Shown here piece after piece: positions 1 to 7,579 of a stretch of DNA of 37,449 bases; within the stretch, counting starts at the first letter, position 1, and each line of letters opens with the position of its first letter. The DNA is from UMGS1484 sp045593325 (GTDB lineage: Bacteria; Bacillota; Clostridia; Oscillospirales; Acutalibacteraceae), in the NCBI GenBank assembly GCA_045593325.1, contig JAZNWL010000031.1:1-37449 (forward strand), read 5' to 3'. The notes under the pieces are model-generated. The model saw only the letters and a program-made list of their open reading frames with translations. It did not search any database and had not been told where the DNA came from. The position numbers and the translations under genes are program-made.

Positions 1-115
1 GAGCAGTGGAACAAGTGACGTTTTCACCGAACAGGTGAAAAGGAACGAGCGGAACTTGCGACGGAGCAAGACGTACGAGGGTACTTCGAGTGCCGAAAAA
101 ATGACAAATAGGCGC
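1..115. other. Uninterpreted hairpin-rich stretch at window edge
   Basis: No open reading frame can be assigned with confidence. Short inverted repeats are visible: TTTTCACC pairing with GGTGAAAA (about 20-41), CTTGC with GCAAG, and GGTAC with GTGCC, separated by purine-rich linkers. A terminator follows at 122-150, so this may be the 3' end of a transcript, either the tail of a gene that starts outside the window or a small RNA. Confidence 0.25.
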
Positions 116-121
116 AAAAAT

Positions 122-150
122 GGGGAGAATTCGATATTCTCCCCGTTTTT
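122..150 (+). terminator. Intrinsic terminator
   Basis: A 9-bp perfect stem (GGGGAGAAT / ATTCTCCCC) with a 5-nt loop is followed by GTTTTT. It ends a plus-strand transcript that enters from the left edge. Confidence 0.8.
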
Positions 151-242
151 CCTTTGATTTATTTTTCTTTTTGGATTCCCATTTGTTTTATTGGTGATAA
201 AGCGCCTATGTTCCTGTGACTTTTTTGACAGCCTGTTTTTTG

Positions 243-271
243 TTCTATTCCTATCCTTTCCGTCATACAAT
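243..271 (+). promoter_or_regulatory. Candidate sigma-E sporulation promoter of the SPOCS gene
   Basis: CATACAAT at 264-271 matches the sigma-E -10 consensus (CATACAnT). TTCTATT sits 14 nt upstream and resembles the -35 element. The start codon follows at 303, leaving a short leader. The -10 is also the left arm of an inverted repeat (CATACAAT at 264-271, ATTGTATG at 284-291). In Bacillus and Clostridioides, coat morphogenetic genes of this kind are mother-cell genes under sigma-E, which agrees. Confidence 0.5.
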
Positions 272-302
272 GGACTATCTGATATTGTATGAAGGAGCGA
301 AA

Positions 303-1823
303 ATGATGGAATTCAAGGTAGAGCAACAAGTCATTCGTTTGAAGGAAGACCTGAAAACCGAAACTGCAGAACACAGCATAGAAAGTGAACTGATTTTGCC
401 TGACAATTACGGAGATATCGGCAGAATTTTGAAATGCAAGGGAGAACCTCAAATTCTTTCCGCCAATGCCAGCGGACAGACCGTAACGGTGGAAGGAATT
501 GTGACCCTGCATCTTTTGTACGTGAACACCGAAGGAGAATTGACCTTTTACTGTCAGTCCCTTCCCTTTTATCATGAAGCCCCTGTCCCGGAAGAAGGTG
601 CCATTGCCACAGTAACCCCCAAAATGGATTTTTGCAACTGCCGAGGGGTAAACAACCGCAAGGTGGAGATCCGCGGGGCGGTTAGCATGAAACTTTGTTT
701 TCAAAAAATCAATGACCTGACTTTGGTTACCAATGCAGTAGGTGGTGGCGTGCAACTGCAAAAAACCAAAGGGGAACTTTCCACCCTGCTTGCCACTGCC
801 GAAAAAACCTTGACCCTGAACGACGAAATACAAATGGATTCGGGAAGTATTCACCATTTGCTTCGGTGGAAAGGTACCGTGCGGGACACCGAATATAAAG
901 TAGTCAGCGGAAAGGTACTGGTGAAAGGCAACCTGGAAATCATGGCATTGTATCAGGATATGCAAGGGCGGTACTGCCCTTTACAGTCCAAACTCCCCTT
1001 CAGTCAGGTACTGGATATGGAAGGATTGGAACCCGAATGTCTTTGCACCCTGCGGTTTCAGGTGATTTCTCTGGAACTGCGTCCCCGCACAGGGCTGGAC
1101 GGAGAATGTAAAACCCTGATGGTGAATGCCACGGTACAGGTGACGGCCCAAGGGGTGAAGACCCTTACCCTACCCCTGGTTACCGACGGATTTTCCACCC
1201 AATGCGGGTTGGGTATCCGCAAATGGAACGGTAATTTACATAAATTGCTGGAAACAGTGGAGGAAACCCACCTTTGCAAAAAACAGATCGACCTGGGAAG
1301 AGAAATCGGGTCGGTGGTGGACATTTGGTGCGAAGTCACCTCCGACAGGGTACAATGTGAAAAGAACAAGGTCACCGTCAGCGGGATCTTAACCGTTTGC
1401 CTGTTGGTGCTGGACAGCGACAATCTTCCTGTATACACCGAAAAAGCGGTGGATTACCATTGGGAATACACCCCCAAAGAAGAAGTGGCAGGAACCGCCT
1501 GCACCCCTGATTTGACCGTAACTGACGTGTCCTATTCCCTGTCATCCGACACCACCGTTGACCTGCGGGCGCATCTTGTCATCAACGCCCCCGTTTACGG
1601 AGTGGTAGACCTGCACCCCGTGGTGGAACTGAACGTGGATACCTCGGTCACCGCCCCCACCTGCCCCGCTCCCTTGGTGGTGTATTTTGCCAAAGAAGGC
1701 GAACCCATTTTTGCCATTGCCAGACGGTATGCCACCACCTGCCGGGCTATACTGGAAGCCAATAATCTCACCGAGGAAGTTGCCCCCGGTGGCGCGTTGT
1801 TGGTGCCTGCTTGTAAAGACTAA
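303..1823 (+). CDS. SPOCS (DUF3794) and LysM domain protein, SipL-like spore coat morphogenesis factor
   Basis: A protein of 506 residues. The start at 303 is chosen because GGAG lies 6 nt upstream; an in-frame ATG at 216 lacks a ribosome binding site and adds a poorly fitting extension. Three related beta-rich segments (about residues 30-130, 165-260 and 330-430) have the SPOCS/DUF3794 pattern, for example VEGIVTLHLLYVN and VSGILTVCLLVLD. The C-terminus (about 460-503) is a LysM motif (AKEGEPIFAIARRY, ILEANNL). This order is that of SipL from Clostridioides difficile, which binds the coat ATPase SpoIVA through LysM at the forespore surface. It lies alone between terminators and has a sigma-E-like promoter. 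The domain call is firm; the SipL role is by analogy. Confidence 0.85.
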   Translation: MMEFKVEQQVIRLKEDLKTETAEHSIESELILPDNYGDIGRILKCKGEPQILSANASGQTVTVEGIVTLHLLYVNTEGELTFYCQSLPFYHEAPVPEEGAIATVTPKMDFCNCRGVNNRKVEIRGAVSMKLCFQKINDLTLVTNAVGGGVQLQKTKGELSTLLATAEKTLTLNDEIQMDSGSIHHLLRWKGTVRDTEYKVVSGKVLVKGNLEIMALYQDMQGRYCPLQSKLPFSQVLDMEGLEPECLCTLRFQVISLELRPRTGLDGECKTLMVNATVQVTAQGVKTLTLPLVTDGFSTQCGLGIRKWNGNLHKLLETVEETHLCKKQIDLGREIGSVVDIWCEVTSDRVQCEKNKVTVSGILTVCLLVLDSDNLPVYTEKAVDYHWEYTPKEEVAGTACTPDLTVTDVSYSLSSDTTVDLRAHLVINAPVYGVVDLHPVVELNVDTSVTAPTCPAPLVVYFAKEGEPIFAIARRYATTCRAILEANNLTEEVAPGGALLVPACKD

Positions 1824-1825
1824 AC

Positions 1826-1856
1826 AAAAACCCTTGGGGTGTTCCCCAAGGGTTTT
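1826..1856. terminator. Bidirectional terminator between convergent genes
   Basis: ACCCTTGGGG / CCCCAAGGGT stem with a 4-nt loop, A-rich on the left and T-rich on the right. It can end both the SPOCS gene (plus) and folA (minus). Confidence 0.85.
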
Positions 1857-1858
1857 CT

Positions 1859-2371
1859 TTATGCAAACGGTTTTACGTTGTTATTCTTGTAAGTATAGAA
1901 AGTATAAGTCAAATGGTTTTCGGTGAGGGTTTCTCCGGTTTCCACCACCTGCCAGTTGGGCTTTTCGTCCAGATTTTCAATGAAAACCTGGGCACCGCCG
2001 TCGGCCTGTACTTTGGTGATATAGGCATATTCACAGTAGGGGTACAGCAGATTATAAATGGTGGCTCCCCCCATGACGAAAACGTCGTCGGTATTGTCCA
2101 TGCCATTCAAAATATCAAACAAGTCCTGCAGGCTGTAACAAACGGTGACTCCTTGGGGAAATTCCAGGGCTTTGTCCAGAGTCATGACGATATTGGTTCG
2201 GTTTTTCAAGGGTTTTCCGCCGGGCAAAGATGCCAGGGTTCTGTCCCCCATGATGACGGTTTTTCCCGAAGTGGTGGTACGGAAAAATGCCATATCCCCT
2301 TTCAGAGAAAAAAGCAGGTCGTTATTTTTTCCGATGCCCCATTTTTCATCCACAGCAACAATATAATTCAT
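1859..2371 (-). CDS. folA: Dihydrofolate reductase
   Basis: A 170-residue enzyme that reduces dihydrofolate to tetrahydrofolate with NADPH, in the cytoplasm. The DHFR landmarks are in order: AVDEKWGIGKNNDLLFSL at the N-terminus, the substrate-binding acidic residue in KGDMAFF, the cofactor motif GKTVIMGDRTLASLPG, and MGGATIY near residue 120. Length is normal for bacterial DHFR. It is the last gene of the pflB-pflA-fruK-folA run, 17 nt after fruK. Its presence fits control by the upstream ZTP riboswitch, since ZTP signals shortage of 10-formyl-tetrahydrofolate. Confidence 0.93.
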   Translation of the reverse strand: MNYIVAVDEKWGIGKNNDLLFSLKGDMAFFRTTTSGKTVIMGDRTLASLPGGKPLKNRTNIVMTLDKALEFPQGVTVCYSLQDLFDILNGMDNTDDVFVMGGATIYNLLYPYCEYAYITKVQADGGAQVFIENLDEKPNWQVVETGETLTENHLTYTFYTYKNNNVKPFA

Positions 2372-2388
2372 GATGGTTTCCTCATTTC

Positions 2389-3321
2389 TTACAAGGTATA
2401 AATGGTTTCGGTGGGCAAGGTGGCAAGCACGTCTCCAATGGTGTTGGCTTCTGCCAAGCCTTCCGAAAAGGCGGTGGCACCGCCACAGGCAGTTGCCAGG
2501 CGCAAGGCATAGGAATAGTCCTCCTTTGCCAGGTAACCCGTCAGGAAGCCGGCAATCATAGAATCCCCTGCCCCAACGGTATTGACGGTTTTTCCCACAG
2601 GAGCAGGCATGGTGTGAACTTTACCGTTGACATCCAGTAAAACACTGCCTTTACTTCCCAGAGAAACCAATACGTTCCCAGCGCCCTCTTGTTGGAGTTT
2701 CCCTGCCAGGCGGGCAATTTGAGGAATATCGGCAGGGTCAACCCCACAACCGAAGTATTCGCCCAATTCCTGGCGGTTGGGTTTGATTAAAAAGGGTTTG
2801 GCTCTCAATGCGGTTTTCAAGGCATCTCCTGCCGTATCCACCACTACTTTGGCACCTTTTTCCCCTGCAATTTTCGCCAGTTGATAGTAACTGTCAGCAT
2901 CCAGCCCCGTACAAAGACTTCCTGAAAGTACCAGGATATCTTCCTTTGTAATTCCCGCCGTCATAGCAAGCAAGGTGTCCCATTCTTCCCGGGATGCCCG
3001 CGGACCCGCTCCGTTGATTTCTGTTTCCTGTTCTCCCCGCAGTTTCACGTTGATTCGGCTGACCCCTTGCTTCAAGGGTAACCAATGGGTTGCAATGCCC
3101 AAGGATTCCACCGACCGTTTGATTTCTTCCCCGGTAAACCCTGCAATAAAGCCCGTGGCAACGGTGGGTTGACCCAGACGGTGGAGCACCACCGAAACGT
3201 TAATGCCTTTTCCGCCGGGATATATGGTTTGCCCCGAAGAACGGTTGGTAACCCCTTGGCGGAAGGTGGTTACGTCCATAATATAATCCAAAGAGGGGTT
3301 CAGGGTAACAGTGTAAATCAT
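2389..3321 (-). CDS. fruK: 1-phosphofructokinase-like PfkB family sugar kinase
   Basis: 310 residues from the ATG at 3321; a longer in-frame form would overlap pflA and is rejected. Substrate and ATP signatures of the PfkB family are present: TLNPSLDY at the start, YPGGKGINVS (about residues 34-43), and the C-terminal GAGDSMIAGF with the catalytic Asp. This pattern is typical of 1-phosphofructokinase, which makes fructose-1,6-bisphosphate; tagatose-6-phosphate kinase is a close alternative. No fructose PTS genes adjoin it. It starts 5 nt after pflA, so it is part of the pfl operon. Confidence 0.85.
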   Translation of the reverse strand: MIYTVTLNPSLDYIMDVTTFRQGVTNRSSGQTIYPGGKGINVSVVLHRLGQPTVATGFIAGFTGEEIKRSVESLGIATHWLPLKQGVSRINVKLRGEQETEINGAGPRASREEWDTLLAMTAGITKEDILVLSGSLCTGLDADSYYQLAKIAGEKGAKVVVDTAGDALKTALRAKPFLIKPNRQELGEYFGCGVDPADIPQIARLAGKLQQEGAGNVLVSLGSKGSVLLDVNGKVHTMPAPVGKTVNTVGAGDSMIAGFLTGYLAKEDYSYALRLATACGGATAFSEGLAEANTIGDVLATLPTETIYTL

Positions 3322-3326
3322 AGGGG

Positions 3327-4037
3327 TTACTCCCATTCCTTTAGTTTTCGGTACAAGGTTTCTACGGTATCCGCCGAACAGTTGGGTGTATTTTCCAAAG
3401 GAAAGGGAATGCCCAAACTGTTGTATTTTTCCACACACAGATTTTTAAAAGGCAACAACTCTATATGCTCCAAGGTGGAAACGTTCTTTGCCATTTCCAC
3501 CACTTGTTTTAAGTGGTCTTCCCCATCGGTTAAACCGGGAATTACCACATGGCGCACCCAAAGGGGGACTTGCATTTTTTCTGCATGCTCCAAAAAGGTT
3601 TTCACCTGTTTTAAACTGCCTCCGCAATGGGTTTGGTAGGCTTCTTCGGTGGCGAATTTTACGTCGCACAAGGCAAGATCGGTCACCGCCAACACCTTTT
3701 CCACAGCCTCCTGTGAGCCGTGGCAAGAAGTATCTAAGGCGGTGTGAATGCCCAGTTCTTTTAAACGGGTGAACAGTTCCGCCACAAAGTCGGCTTGGGC
3801 AAGGGGTTCCCCGCCGGAAACGGTTACCCCGCCTTCATCTCCAAAATAGGAGCGGTAGCGAAGAATTTTTTGGGTGAGTTCTTCCACCGTAACGGGGGTA
3901 CCTTTGGAAAACTCCCAAGTATCGGGGTTATGGCAATAACAGCACCGCAAGGGGCACCCTTGCAAAAACACCACGCACCGAACACCGGGGCCATCTGCTC
4001 CCCCCATGCTTTGAAAAGAATGAAGATAACCTATCAT
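3327..4037 (-). CDS. pflA: Pyruvate formate-lyase activating enzyme (radical SAM)
   Basis: 236 residues. It installs the glycyl radical on pyruvate formate-lyase with S-adenosylmethionine and a 4Fe-4S cluster. The cluster motif CPLRCCYC (C-x3-C-x2-C) is at about residue 29, followed by HNPDTWEF as in known PFL activases; the SAM-binding GGEP motif lies in VSGGEPLAQ. The ATG overlaps the pflB stop codon by 4 nt (ATGA), which implies translational coupling. Confidence 0.95.
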   Translation of the reverse strand: MIGYLHSFQSMGGADGPGVRCVVFLQGCPLRCCYCHNPDTWEFSKGTPVTVEELTQKILRYRSYFGDEGGVTVSGGEPLAQADFVAELFTRLKELGIHTALDTSCHGSQEAVEKVLAVTDLALCDVKFATEEAYQTHCGGSLKQVKTFLEHAEKMQVPLWVRHVVIPGLTDGEDHLKQVVEMAKNVSTLEHIELLPFKNLCVEKYNSLGIPFPLENTPNCSADTVETLYRKLKEWE

Positions 4038-6268
4038 GCCAATACTTCGTGGAAGGTACGGGAGATGACTTCTTTTTGCTGTTCTTTGGACAGTTTATGG
4101 AAGTTTACCGCATAGCCCGACACCCGAATGGTTAAGTTGGGATATTTTTCGGGATGATCCATGGCGTCGATCAAGAGTTCCCGATTCATTACGTTTACGT
4201 TGATGTGTTGAGCCCCTTGGGCAAAGTAACCGTCCAAAATGGCATATAAATTTTGATAACGGGTTTCGTCATCGTTCCCCAGGGCTTCGGGAATCACCGA
4301 GAAGGTGTTGGAAATCCCGTCCTTACAAATATCATAAGAAAGTTTGGCAACCGAGTTAAGGCTTGCCAAAGCACCGTTTTTATCCCGATTATGCATGGGA
4401 TTGGCGCCGGGTGCAAAGGGCTGACCTGCTTTTCTGCCATCGGGGGTGGAGCCGGTTTTTTTACCGTACACCACATTGGAGGTAATGGTTAATACCGAAA
4501 GGGTGGGTTCGGCATCCCGATACAAGGGAATAGCTTTCAACGCTTCATAGAACAACTCGGTTTGCTTTTTGGCAATACTGTCCACACGGTCATCATCGTT
4601 CCCGAAGGCAGGATAATCCCCCTGCACTTCAAAATCTTTGATTAACCCGGTTTCGTCCCGAATTACCTTTACCTTAGCATATTTAATGGCAGAAAGGGAG
4701 TCGGCCATTACCGAAAGCCCGGCAATACCGAATGCCATAAAGCGATGAACGTCGGTATCGTGCAGTGCCATTTGAATTTTTTCATAGGCGTATTTATCGT
4801 GCATATAATGAATCATATTCATGGCGGTGACGTAGGTTTTGGCAAGCCAGGGACGATATTGGTCCAACAATTCCAATACCTTTTCGTATTCCAGGTAATC
4901 CCCTTGGTAGGGTGTACCAACAGGAGCAATTTGTTGACCGCTTTTTTCGTCCCGACCGCCGTTCAGGCTCAAAAGCAACAATTTGGGCAGGTTGGCACGG
5001 GCGCCGAAAAATTGCATATCTTTGCCCACCCGCATGGCAGAAACACAGCAGGCAATGGCGTAATCGTCCCCAAACATGGGACGCATGGTATCGTCACTTT
5101 CATATTGAATGGCGTGGGTTTCGCAGGAAACCTTGGCGGCATACCGTTTAAAGGCTTTGGGTAATTGGCAAGACCATAGTACCGTTAAATTGGGTTCGGC
5201 AGAGGGACCGAGGGTGTATAAGGTATGAAGCATACGGAAAGAGTTTTTGGTAACCAACGTTCTGCCGTCTTTCCCCATACCGCCGATGGCTTCGGTGATC
5301 CACATGGGATCCCCTGCAAAAAGTTCATTATATTCGGGTGTCCGCAAATGACGGGCCATACGAAGTTTCATTACAAAATCATCCATAAGCTCCTGTACTT
5401 CACTTTCGGTGATTTTTCCTGCTTTCAAATCCCGTTCAAAGTAAATATCTAAGAAGGTGCTGGTTCTGCCAAGGCTCATGGCGGCACCGTTTTGTTCTTT
5501 AATGGCACCAAGATAAGCAAAATACAACCATTGCACCGCTTCTCGGGCGTTAGTGGCAGGCCGAGAAATATCGTAACCGTACATTTCTGCCATTTGTTTT
5601 AAAAGACCGAGGAAGTGGATTTGTTGGTAAAGTTCTTCCAACCGGCGAACACTGTCGGCATCCTGCAGCTGCATTCCCAAGGCATCCTTATCCTTTTGTT
5701 TTTCTTCAATGAGCTTGTCCACCCCGTAAAGGGCAACACGGCGGTAGTCCCCAATAATTCTGCCACGACCGTAAGCATCGGGAAGGCCGGTAATAATCCC
5801 TGCGTGACGGGCAGCACGGATATCTTTATTGTATACACGGAACACCCCATCGTTATGGGTGGTACGGTAGGTAAATTCCTTTTCCAATTCTTCGGAAAGT
5901 TCGTACCCATAGGCTTTACAGGCTTTCCGAGTCATATTGATGCCACCGAAGGGATTGACCCCCCGACGCAACGGAGCATCGGTTTGCAAGCCCACAATCA
6001 GCTCTTTTTCCTTGTCTAAATAACCGGGTGCGTAATTACAAAGAGAAGAAGCACGGGTAACGTCCACATCCAATACCCCGCCTTTTTCTTGCTCTTTCCG
6101 AAACAACTCTTGCAATTTTTCCATCAATTCCTTGGTGCGAGGGGTTGCCTCACACAAAAAGCTTTCACCCCCTTCATAAGGGGTGTAGTTTTGTTGAATG
6201 AAATCACGCACATTGATTTCTTCTTGCCAAACACCGGGTTTAAACCCCTGCCAACATACTTTTTCCAT
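4034..6268 (-). CDS. pflB: Formate C-acetyltransferase (pyruvate formate-lyase)
   Basis: 744 residues, the usual PFL length. It cleaves pyruvate with CoA to acetyl-CoA and formate by a glycyl-radical mechanism in anaerobic metabolism. The catalytic Cys pair is Cys407-Cys408 in IACCVSAMR, and the radical glycine is Gly718 in RVSGYAV near the C-terminus. The start at 6268 is preferred because GGAG lies 8 nt upstream; an upstream in-frame ATG falls in the leader hairpin. It is the first gene of the operon and is preceded by a strong promoter and a riboswitch-like leader. Formate from PFL feeds 10-formyl-THF and purine synthesis, which links it to folA. Confidence 0.97.
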   Translation of the reverse strand: MEKVCWQGFKPGVWQEEINVRDFIQQNYTPYEGGESFLCEATPRTKELMEKLQELFRKEQEKGGVLDVDVTRASSLCNYAPGYLDKEKELIVGLQTDAPLRRGVNPFGGINMTRKACKAYGYELSEELEKEFTYRTTHNDGVFRVYNKDIRAARHAGIITGLPDAYGRGRIIGDYRRVALYGVDKLIEEKQKDKDALGMQLQDADSVRRLEELYQQIHFLGLLKQMAEMYGYDISRPATNAREAVQWLYFAYLGAIKEQNGAAMSLGRTSTFLDIYFERDLKAGKITESEVQELMDDFVMKLRMARHLRTPEYNELFAGDPMWITEAIGGMGKDGRTLVTKNSFRMLHTLYTLGPSAEPNLTVLWSCQLPKAFKRYAAKVSCETHAIQYESDDTMRPMFGDDYAIACCVSAMRVGKDMQFFGARANLPKLLLLSLNGGRDEKSGQQIAPVGTPYQGDYLEYEKVLELLDQYRPWLAKTYVTAMNMIHYMHDKYAYEKIQMALHDTDVHRFMAFGIAGLSVMADSLSAIKYAKVKVIRDETGLIKDFEVQGDYPAFGNDDDRVDSIAKKQTELFYEALKAIPLYRDAEPTLSVLTITSNVVYGKKTGSTPDGRKAGQPFAPGANPMHNRDKNGALASLNSVAKLSYDICKDGISNTFSVIPEALGNDDETRYQNLYAILDGYFAQGAQHINVNVMNRELLIDAMDHPEKYPNLTIRVSGYAVNFHKLSKEQQKEVISRTFHEVLA

Positions 6269-6293
6269 TCTACATTCTCCTTTTTTTCGCCAC

Positions 6294-6327
6294 AAAAAAG
6301 GCAACAAGAAAAGAATTCCTTGTTGCC
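6294..6327 (-). terminator. Riboswitch expression-platform terminator
   Basis: On the minus strand GGCAACAAG pairs with CTTGTTGCC (9 bp) and is followed by six T residues. It lies between the promoter and pflB, so it must be conditional. Its 5' arm uses the GGC of the conserved 3' end of the upstream aptamer, as expected for a mutually exclusive switch. Confidence 0.85.
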
Positions 6328-6408
6328 CAGACGGTCGGCTATTATAAAAACAAAAACTCTACCAGGGTGCTCCCTGTTGAACCGTCAAGAATTCTTGCTC
6401 GTTATGGC
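6325..6408 (-). ncRNA. Probable ZTP (pfl-motif) riboswitch
   Basis: The minus-strand leader carries CAGGGAGCA and, 3' of it, GCCGACCGTCTGGGC. These resemble the two most conserved parts of the ZTP/pfl motif as I remember it (GGGAGC and CCGCCUGGGC). GACGGT pairs with ACCGTC, enclosing a CAGGG/CCCTG hairpin. The terminator stem overlaps the conserved GGGC. The location is also right: the motif was named for its place upstream of pfl genes, and it senses the purine intermediate ZTP. Assignment is from memory of the consensus, not a covariance search. Confidence 0.65.
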
Positions 6409-6411
6409 TTG

Positions 6412-6440
6412 AGTATACTATATACTGTGGTACTTGTCAA
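6412..6440 (-). promoter_or_regulatory. Sigma-A promoter of the pfl operon
   Basis: TTGACA (6435-6440), a 17-nt spacer and TATACT (6412-6417) on the minus strand. The start point would be near 6405, just upstream of the riboswitch. Confidence 0.9.
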
Positions 6441-6476
6441 CACCAAACCGCATATTTTGTGAAAATTTGTAGTGTG

Positions 6477-7109
6477 TTACCGAACGAAAGCGTTCATCCA
6501 GGCATCGGCAATCAGTTGATGCCCTGCAGGATGGGGGTGTACCCCGTCGGGAGTCAGCACGTCCACACCCAAACGAGCGGCGGCTTCATTGAATTTTTCC
6601 TGCAAAGGAATGAAAGGCAAGCCGTGTTTTTGGGCAAGTTCTTTGGCGGCGGCAGCCTTTTCGGCAACCCCTTTTTGGAAGCGTTCAAAACGGTCGGGCA
6701 TGGCTTCACAGCTAGCAGTGGCAGGGCCGTCCAACACAAAGGGTTCCAGAATGACGATTTGAATATTCGGCAGGGCTTCTTTGACCCTAGTGATCAAACG
6801 GTCGTACAAGAAGAAATATTCTTCGGTATCTGCCCCGTTTTGACGGTCAATTTCATGCCAAACGTCATTCACACCGATCAAGATGCTCATATAATCGGGA
6901 GCCAGGTTGATCAGATCCATTTTGATACGGGCATACAGGTCAGAAATGCGGTTACCGCTGATGCCCCGATTGAAAAATTCATAGTTTTTGCCTTCTTCCA
7001 AAGACAGTTTGCTTTTTATCAGCAAAGGATAGCCTGTACCCACCGAGCCATTGTCGGCACGGTTGCGACCACAATCGGTAATGGAATCCCCTTGAAATAA
7101 AATTCTCAT
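6477..7109 (-). CDS. SGNH/GDSL-family hydrolase
   Basis: 210 residues from the ATG at 7109, which has GGAG about 10 nt upstream. The four SGNH blocks are visible: GDSITDCGRN with the nucleophile Ser at about residue 9, GISGNRISD with the oxyanion Gly, GVNDVWHE with Asn, and DGVHPHPAGH with the Asp-His pair near the C-terminus. There is no signal peptide, so it acts in the cytoplasm. Such enzymes are esterases that remove acyl groups from sugars or lipids; the substrate cannot be told. It is transcribed toward the pfl promoter and separated by terminators from spoVM. Confidence 0.9.
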   Translation of the reverse strand: MRILFQGDSITDCGRNRADNGSVGTGYPLLIKSKLSLEEGKNYEFFNRGISGNRISDLYARIKMDLINLAPDYMSILIGVNDVWHEIDRQNGADTEEYFFLYDRLITRVKEALPNIQIVILEPFVLDGPATASCEAMPDRFERFQKGVAEKAAAAKELAQKHGLPFIPLQEKFNEAAARLGVDVLTPDGVHPHPAGHQLIADAWMNAFVR

Positions 7110-7194
7110 GTTTACACATCTCCTAAATGATACATTTTTTCTTATTATAGCAAAAGGGATTTTCATTTGCAAGAGAATAGAGAATTTTTGCAAC

Positions 7195-7222
7195 AAAAAA
7201 GGAAGGGTACAAAAACCCTTCC
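7195..7222 (-). terminator. Terminator of the spoVM transcript
   Basis: GGAAGGGT / ACCCTTCC stem (8 bp) followed on the minus strand by TTTTTT. Confidence 0.8.
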
Positions 7223-7241
7223 CTACAACTAAGGTATGTTG

Positions 7242-7325
7242 TTATTGATCTGTTTTCTTGATACCAAAAATAAGTTTCAGTAACCCTTTCAACACCTTAG
7301 GACTTTTTACCACAACAACTTGCAT
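7242..7325 (-). CDS. spoVM: Stage V sporulation protein SpoVM (27-residue peptide)
   Basis: This peptide is easily missed because of its size. The sequence begins MQVVVVKSPKVLKGLLK and continues LIFGIKKTDQ. It aligns without gaps to Bacillus subtilis SpoVM (26 residues), keeping Lys7, Pro9, Lys10, Leu12, Gly14 and Gly21. SpoVM is an amphipathic helix that recognises the convex forespore membrane and anchors SpoIVA there. A near-perfect ribosome binding site (GGAGGAG, 7332-7338) lies 6 nt upstream. It follows a small membrane gene by 24 nt and ends at a terminator. SpoIVA, SpoVM and SipL form one coat base layer, so this matches the SPOCS/LysM gene at the start of the window. Confidence 0.88.
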   Translation of the reverse strand: MQVVVVKSPKVLKGLLKLIFGIKKTDQ

Positions 7326-7349
7326 AACCTACTCCTCCTACTACTAACA

Positions 7350-7493
7350 TTAGTGAAAACAAAAGATTCCCAGAATAATCAGCACAAAAGCTAAAATGGC
7401 AACCAACCATTCGGCGGGGCAAATGAACGCCACGATCATACCAAACCCAAAAGCGGCTGAACACTTCCCCCCAAGGGTTCGTTTTTTCATCAT
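7350..7493 (-). CDS. Small membrane protein upstream of spoVM
   Basis: 47 residues, starting MMKKRTLGGKCSAAF. Two hydrophobic stretches (FGFGMIVAFICPA, about residues 15-27, and WLVAILAFVLIILGIF, about 29-44) separated by a Pro suggest a hairpin membrane protein. A G-rich ribosome binding site (GGGGGTGGGG) lies just upstream. Short hydrophobic proteins of this kind are frequent in spore formers, but I know no function. It shares a transcript with spoVM and a sigma-E-like -10 element. The start may be the first or second Met. Confidence 0.75.
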   Translation of the reverse strand: MMKKRTLGGKCSAAFGFGMIVAFICPAEWLVAILAFVLIILGIFCFH

Positions 7494-7515
7494 TTACCCC
7501 ACCCCCTACACAGTT

Positions 7516-7545
7516 AGTGTATGTGGGATTTAAAAAATGGTGATA
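7516..7545 (-). promoter_or_regulatory. Candidate sigma-E promoter for the spoVM operon
   Basis: On the minus strand CATACACT (7516-7523) is a full match to the sigma-E -10 CATACAnT. The -35 region is weak, with no clear ATATT. The predicted start would be about 15 nt before the first ATG. B. subtilis spoVM is a sigma-E gene, which supports the call. Confidence 0.5.
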
Positions 7546-7579
7546 AAAAGGCACATGCCTTTCTTGGATTTTTCAACGA

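Noticed and set aside
159..965. Minus-strand frame of 268 codons
   Set aside because: It is antisense to the SPOCS gene, which has clear domain structure, ribosome binding site and promoter.
6300..6410. T-box leader before pflB
   Set aside because: No specifier arm and no GGGTGGNACCGCG-type T-box sequence; the ends match the pfl motif better.
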